Of a DNA stretch of 64,000 bases, positions 59,382 to 64,000 are shown piece by piece (the first letter of the stretch is position 1; each line of letters begins with the position of its first letter). A model generated the notes under the pieces. It had not been told where the DNA came from, ran no database searches, and was given only the letters and a program-made list of their open reading frames with translations. This DNA is from Myotis daubentonii. Lineage: Eukaryota; Chordata; Mammalia; Chiroptera; Vespertilionidae. Position numbers and translations under genes: made by a program. The stretch covers positions 106,728,671-106,792,670 of the forward strand of contig NC_081844.1 of assembly GCF_963259705.1 (NCBI RefSeq), read 5' to 3'.

Positions 59382-60384
59382 GTTTAGGGGGAGATCCAGA
59401 CAAGTAGATGGACCATTGCAATAACGCACTAAGTACTAAGATGGCCCGGGAATGAGTGCACGGGGGCAGAACTTGGCTCAGGCTTGGAATAAAGCTGGAA
59501 CTTTCCAAAACACTTTCACAAGCTCAAAAGAATCCCCATCGAGTTAGAGAGGAGACCCCCCCCTCCTGCATTGTGTTGTTCCTTGGGCTGGGGAGGGCTC
59601 CCTGAGCGGCTGCTCCCTGCAGCCTGGCCCACGTGGTCCGCGGCCGTGTGGACAGAACGCGTTTTGAACCCAGTCCTGTTTGGCCAGTTTAGCCGCAGTG
59701 CCTGTGTGTGCGGGAAAGGACAGTCACAGCCCAGCGGCCACTGAGCCAGGGGCCAGGGAGGCCTGACCAGGAGGGTTTAGCGGGCAGTGGGAGTGAGCTG
59801 GGCTGCACACTCCTGCCCTTTCCGGGTCAGTATTGTACTGTTCAGGTCTCTCCTCCTCCTCCTACAGTCCGTCGGTGTAACATGAAAGGGGGTCAGTGTT
59901 GCATTAACATTAGCCCGGGCCAGGGAAGGGGCAGGGCCGCTGGGGGCCTGCGTCCTGTTCTGGTGAGAAGCGAGGAGCTCAGTGGGGAGAGCTGGGGGGG
60001 GGGTACCTCGTGGGGGGAGCTCCCGGGGGCTGAGGGGTGGGCAGTGGGCTCGTCCTCGGCTCAGAAGCCTGCAAGCGAGAGAGGCACGGGCCTCCCTGTC
60101 TCCTTTCCAGAGCAGAAATATAGCCCTGGTGGGGTGGGGTGGTGGTGGGGGGCAGGCGGGCAGGGTAGGCTGTGGGAGCCTGATTTAGCCACACACATTA
60201 GGAAGCCATTTCTAACCAGGACCGTCCCCTGAAAGAACAGGCCGCCTCAGGGAGCAGCGGCGGCTCTTTGTCAGTGTCGGCGCCGTCGGCAGTTGCTGTA
60301 GGGATGTGGGGCCCGGCCACCTAGGTCCTTCCAAGTCCAGACGCTAGAATCTCTGTAATAACTAAGTACCAGCTCAGACCTGCT
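59382..60384. other. Intergenic, no gene seen
   Basis: Unique GC-rich sequence; no coding signal or repeat recognised. Confidence 0.5.
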
Positions 60385-60715
60385 GAGCCTGGGCCACGTG
60401 TCGCGACACAGGGATCAGCTGGCTTCATTCTCACAACGACCCTCCAAGGTGGATATTATTAATTACTAGAGGCCCAATGCACGAACTCATGCAAGAGTAG
60501 GCTTTCCTTCCCCTGGCTGCCGGCACCGGCTTCCCTCTGGCACCCGGGACCCGGGCTTCCCTTGCAGCCCTGGTTTCATCCGGAAGGTCTTCCAGAAGGA
60601 CGTCCGGTCTAATTAGCATATTACCCTTTTATTATTATAGATGATCGGCCCATTTCACAGATGAGGAGCCTGAGGGTCAGAGCGGTGCTGTGTTTGTTCT
60701 ATCCCCACAGAGCGG
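60385..60715 (-). mobile_element. MIR SINE, minus strand, split by a Helitron
   Basis: 'attctcacaacgaccctcca' and 'ggtggatattatt' before the Helitron and 'cccatttcacagatgaggag' after it join into continuous MIR sequence. Confidence 0.85.
60466..60641 (-). mobile_element. HeliBat-type Helitron fragment, minus strand
   Basis: On the minus strand it starts TCTATAATAATAAAAGGGTA and ends TTGGGCCTCTAG, between A (60465) and T (60642), with no target duplication. 176 bp; its interior ('ctggcacccgggacccggg') differs from the other two copies. Confidence 0.9.
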
Positions 60716-60734
60716 GCTGGCAGAGGGCCAGGCG

Positions 60735-60935
60735 TTACCGTAGTGGCTGAGCGCGTGGGCTCCGGGGAGCGTGGCCCGGAGTCTGTCGCGCGGTCCCACC
60801 TGAGTGGCCTCGGCGAAGCTCCCTCCTGTCCCTGAGCTTCAGTTTTCTCATCAGTGGAGCAGGAGCAATCACGGTGCCTCCCGGGTTAGTCCCCTGCCTG
60901 CGTCCAGAGGTCAGTAAAACCCGACCCACGTCGGT
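60735..60935 (+). mobile_element. MIR SINE fragment
   Basis: 'gtagtggctgagcgcgtggg', 'ctgagcttcagttttctcat' and 'gtcagtaaaa' in MIR order on the plus strand. Confidence 0.7.
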
Positions 60936-61489
60936 GCCCTGTGATGGCCTCGCTGTCACAGCTGTCCTCGCCATCGTGTCATTATTCGTCGGCAAGTCTG
61001 CAAAGATGCCAGTCCCCCCTCCACCTCCTTTTTGTCTCCTTATCTCCTGAAGTCCACTTATCTCTCCAGCGGCACCACTCTGCCCGTGGTGGGAGCAGCC
61101 TGTGTTTTCTTTGTCCCCAGGGCTGCTCTCGGAGCGGTTAGTGGAGCCCGTGAGCCTGGGATGTGGCCACGGGGCTGGGAACTGGGCAGAGTCCGCCCCT
61201 CCTGGCCGGTTGGAATCCGAAGCTCGATGTCGCCTTCAAGTGGGAACTCGGGGAACTGCAGGCCGGCAGCCGGGGCTGCGCCTGCCATGGGATGGATGGG
61301 GCACATTGGGTTCAGGTGTGGGGTTGAGAGAGGCTCAAGGAGACACTGGTCTGGCTCGGAGGACCCGTGGGAGGACAGCCACCAGGCGGCAGGCCTTCGG
61401 TTCTGTTGTCACTCCCTCCAGTTTCGTGGTTGGTTTCCTCTGTGGAAGGAGAAGGTGGAGATGCTGGGAACGACGGCGGTCCCCATGGC
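60936..61489. other. Intergenic, no gene seen
   Basis: GC-rich unique sequence. The 336-codon plus frame starting at 61032 has no domain I recognise and overlaps long frames in other phases. Confidence 0.5.
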
Positions 61490-61700
61490 GAGGTGCCCGC
61501 TGTGTGCCAGGCTTTGTCAGGTGGTGGGTATGTGCCAGCGCCGACTTTACAGCCGCGCTCTTCTAGCTGCCGTCTCACAGACGAGGACATCGGGGCTCAG
61601 CGGGGTCAAGTCATCGGCCCCAAATCACCCGGCTGTCGGATGCCGGCGCAGGTTCAAGTCCAGTCCGTTCAAAGCCCTGCCCATTGGACTACCCACCCCA
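61490..61700 (-). mobile_element. MIR-like SINE, minus strand
   Basis: 'gctgtgtgccaggctttgtc', 'tcacagacgaggacatcggg' and 'ggttcaagtccagtcc' are in reversed MIR order. Confidence 0.6.
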
Positions 61701-62351
61701 GCCCTCACCCACACCTCCCGGATGATCTGCGACCTGCGCAGGGCACTGTTGGGACGGCGCTGCCCTGGGCCCGGCCTGGGAGGGCGCGCCCCAGCTCACA
61801 CCAGTGGCTGTCACAGCCCCGGCCTGCTCTTCCCCCAGAGCTCCGCTCCACAGGCCCCCGGGCTCCAGGGCTGCCGTCAGCCGGCCAGGGGGCTTTACCG
61901 TGGGACTGAAGCCCCAGGACCTGTCCTGGCTCCTCAGAGGTGGCCTCCCAGTAGCTCAGGGTGTCTGGGCCCCGTGCTGGGGTGGGGTGGGGGGGGCACC
62001 CTGTCCTGGAGAGGGAGCAGCCGGGCTCTGCCCTGGGGCTAAGGAGGCAGCGCCAGCAGCAAGCCCTAAACTGCCCTCCTCCCCTTTATAAACAGTATGC
62101 ATTCGGTTAAACACCCAAGGAAGTATAAAAAAAGGAAAAGGAAAAACACAAAATCTCCACAAATCCCAATGCCAGAGAGCTAAGAATCACCGACGCATTC
62201 CAATGGCAAAAAGTTATCCAAACGGCGCAGAAAAGCAGCGAAGGACAAGAGGGGCCCCTCTGCCCAAGGGAGCCCGAAGCAGCGCTGGGATTTCCTTCAC
62301 CAATTGCCTTTTGCACAAAGCCCAGCAGCAGGTGATGCTCGTGATTATTTA
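61701..62351. other. Intergenic, no gene seen
   Basis: Unique sequence; nothing identifiable. Confidence 0.45.
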
Positions 62352-62445
62352 CACGGACGGGGGCGCACTCCACGCACGGACGGGGGTTCACTCCACGCTC
62401 GAACGGGGGCTCACTCCATGCACAGATGGGGGCGCACTCCACGCC
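62352..62445. repeat. Short tandem repeat, about 23-bp unit, four copies
   Basis: Unit ACGGACGGGGGCGCACTCC with point differences among copies; CpG-rich. Confidence 0.9.
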
Positions 62446-62647
62446 TGCCCACACTTTGCGTTGCCCCCAGTTCAGTGTATGTTGGGGACCTTTCTGTGTC
62501 TGCAGGGGCCATGCAGGGGGCTGCGCTGGACGGGCGGGATTGCTTTAAGCGCCCCCTAGCGGTGGGCACTGAGGTTTGGTGGCTCCAGTGTTTTCTAGGC
62601 GCTCCCATCCGTGGTCCTGGTCCCTCTACAGCGGTTGCAGGAATGCT

Positions 62648-62672
62648 CCCCCCCCCCCCCCCCCCCCCCCCC
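62648..62672. repeat. poly(C) tract, 25 C
   Basis: Longest C homopolymer in the window. Confidence 0.9.
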
Positions 62673-63104
62673 GCAGGTGGGACACCTGGCCCCAGCCTCC
62701 TTACCCAGCCCTGGTGAGATGCTGAACTGCTGCCCCCTTGTGGCCTGGCGAGGGAAGCCTCTGGCTAACCCAGTGTGTCCAGTGAACCAGAATCCCAAAT
62801 CCTCCGCGCCAAGCTCAGCTCACCAGCCGTTCCTGGTGTGACCGAGGGAGCGGGATCCTTGGTTCTCTCCTCCATGGCTCTCCCTGCCTGTGCGCCCAGC
62901 ACCCAGCCTCGGGGCGGTAGCTATGGAAACTGTTGGGGACCAGGATGCTTGTTGGGTCCTGCATGTTTGGGACTGTTTGACAGTGACTGGGTCCCCGCTG
63001 TGTGCCTCCTCTGGGTGCTAAAGAGCAGTGCCCGCCACTCCTTCTTGTCTCCCACCCCTGGTTGGCTTCGCGCGTGGATTGGAGGATAAGCCATAGGAAG
63101 AGTA

Positions 63105-63560
63105 GTCAACACATGGGCTTGAGCCAGAGTGTCTGGGTTTGAATTTTACCTCCTGGCTGTGTGACTTGGACAAGTTAGCTGCTTGCTGCCTTAGTTTACA
63201 AACCTGTGAAATGGGGACAAGAAAAAGTACTACCGTGCCGAAACCGGTTTGGCTCAGTGGATAGAGCGTCGGCCTGCGGACTGAAAGGTCCCAGGTTCGA
63301 TTCCGGTCAAGGGCATATACCTGGGTTGCAGGCACATCCCCAGTAGGAGATGTGCAGGAGGCGGCTGATCGATGTTTCTCTCTCATCGATGTTTCTAACT
63401 CTCTATCTCTCTCCCTTCCTCTCTGTAAAAAATCAATAAAATATATATTTTTTTAAAAAAGTACTACCTCCCTCACAGGGATGTTGGGGAGGCATACGTG
63501 ACTTAATATATGCAAAGTGCCCGATGCGTGGACAACATTGTGCAAATGTTCACCACCGTT
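63105..63560 (+). mobile_element. MIR SINE, plus strand, split by a Ves SINE
   Basis: 'ctggctgtgtgacttggaca' and 'acctgtgaaatggggacaag' before the Ves and 'tccctcacagggatgttggg' with 'tatatgcaaagtgcccga' after it join into continuous MIR sequence. Confidence 0.88.
63235..63455 (+). mobile_element. Ves SINE, plus strand
   Basis: Head AAACCGGTTTGGCTCAGTGG, B-box 'aggttcgattccggtcaa', body ending 'aatcaataaaatatatat'. Perfect 13-bp duplication aaaaagtactacc at 63222-63234 and 63456-63468. Confidence 0.95.
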
Positions 63561-64000
63561 GTAATTGTTTTCTGGTGTAAGTATTTGCATTTTGGGGGAT
63601 TGCTGCTGTTCCCTTAAAGTGACAACTGCTTTTCCTTCACTCTGTTTCCCCCTGAGCCGATAGGAGAGTTTGCAGAGGGCGCTATGAACTTGCCCGAGGT
63701 GCTGGTCGGAGCAAGGCCAGCAGAGAAAGGAGACCAGTTCAACCCTGGGCCGCCCCCTCCCGTGGCCGTAGTTTGGGGGCTGCTGCTCCTGGCCAGGAAC
63801 CTGCTGTGACCTGGGGAGCCACCGAGCAGGCTGTCACTCAGTGTCCCCAACACCCCCGCCTGTCAGGCGGGGACCAGTTCCTCCTGCTCAGCCCCAGACA
63901 CCTTCAGGCGGCTATCTCGCCCGCCCTCCTGCTGCGCAGCTGGGCCGCGGCCGCTCTGGACAGCGTAAAACCCAGCTTGGATGACAGGCAGAATTCAGAG
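63561..64000. other. Intergenic, no gene seen
   Basis: Unique GC-rich sequence to the window end; nothing identifiable. Confidence 0.45.

Noticed and set aside
61032..62042. 336-codon plus-strand open frame
   Set aside because: No domain, overlaps a MIR-like repeat and other long frames.
63240..63312. tRNA-like gene with A and B boxes
   Set aside because: It is the tRNA-derived head of a Ves SINE, as shown by the 13-bp duplication; the same holds for all other such matches here.
40000..64000. Exons of STC2, the expected next gene upstream of NKX2-5
   Set aside because: No frame matches the secreted, cysteine-rich protein expected; the gene probably lies beyond the window.

Overview
This is a mammalian genomic window, most likely from a vespertilionid bat. 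The lineage call rests on the repeats. There are at least 13 Ves-type tRNA-derived SINEs and three HeliBat-type Helitron fragments, and mammalian Helitrons are known essentially from vespertilionid bats. There is also a SPIN-type hAT element with a perfect 8-bp target duplication, several other non-autonomous hAT elements and a nearly full-length bat-type L1.

Only one protein-coding gene can be recognised: NKX2-5, the cardiac NK2 homeobox factor, on the minus strand. Exon 1 codes from 18997 down to 18667 and exon 2 from 17159 down to 16519, joined across a 1507-bp GT-AG intron, giving 323 residues. A 20-codon upstream ORF lies in the 5' leader (19076-19014). A variant ATTAAA polyadenylation signal is at 16130-16125.

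Layout: 1-16100 is the 3' flank of NKX2-5 (MaLR-type LTRs, ancient L1, MIR, Ves, SPIN, and GC-rich sequence near the gene). 16100-19270 is the gene and promoter. 19270-31500 is the proximal 5' flank, with GATA/homeodomain motif clusters about 3.2 kb and 11.2 kb upstream of the start codon, a 2-kb CpG-rich block and two minisatellites with higher-order structure. 31500-38520 is a decayed minus-strand L1 carrying two nested Ves SINEs and a Helitron. 38520-64000 is gene-free distal flank full of simple repeats, old LTRs, hAT elements, a solo LTR with a 6-bp duplication, and two more Helitron fragments.

The most likely function of the non-repetitive sequence is cis-regulation of NKX2-5. The dynamic part of the window is its transposon and tandem-repeat load. 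I found no second gene, functional RNA gene, CRISPR array or other new molecular system. The most useful leads are the candidate enhancers, the leader ORF, the minisatellites with linked unit variants, and the horizontally acquired or lineage-restricted DNA transposons.
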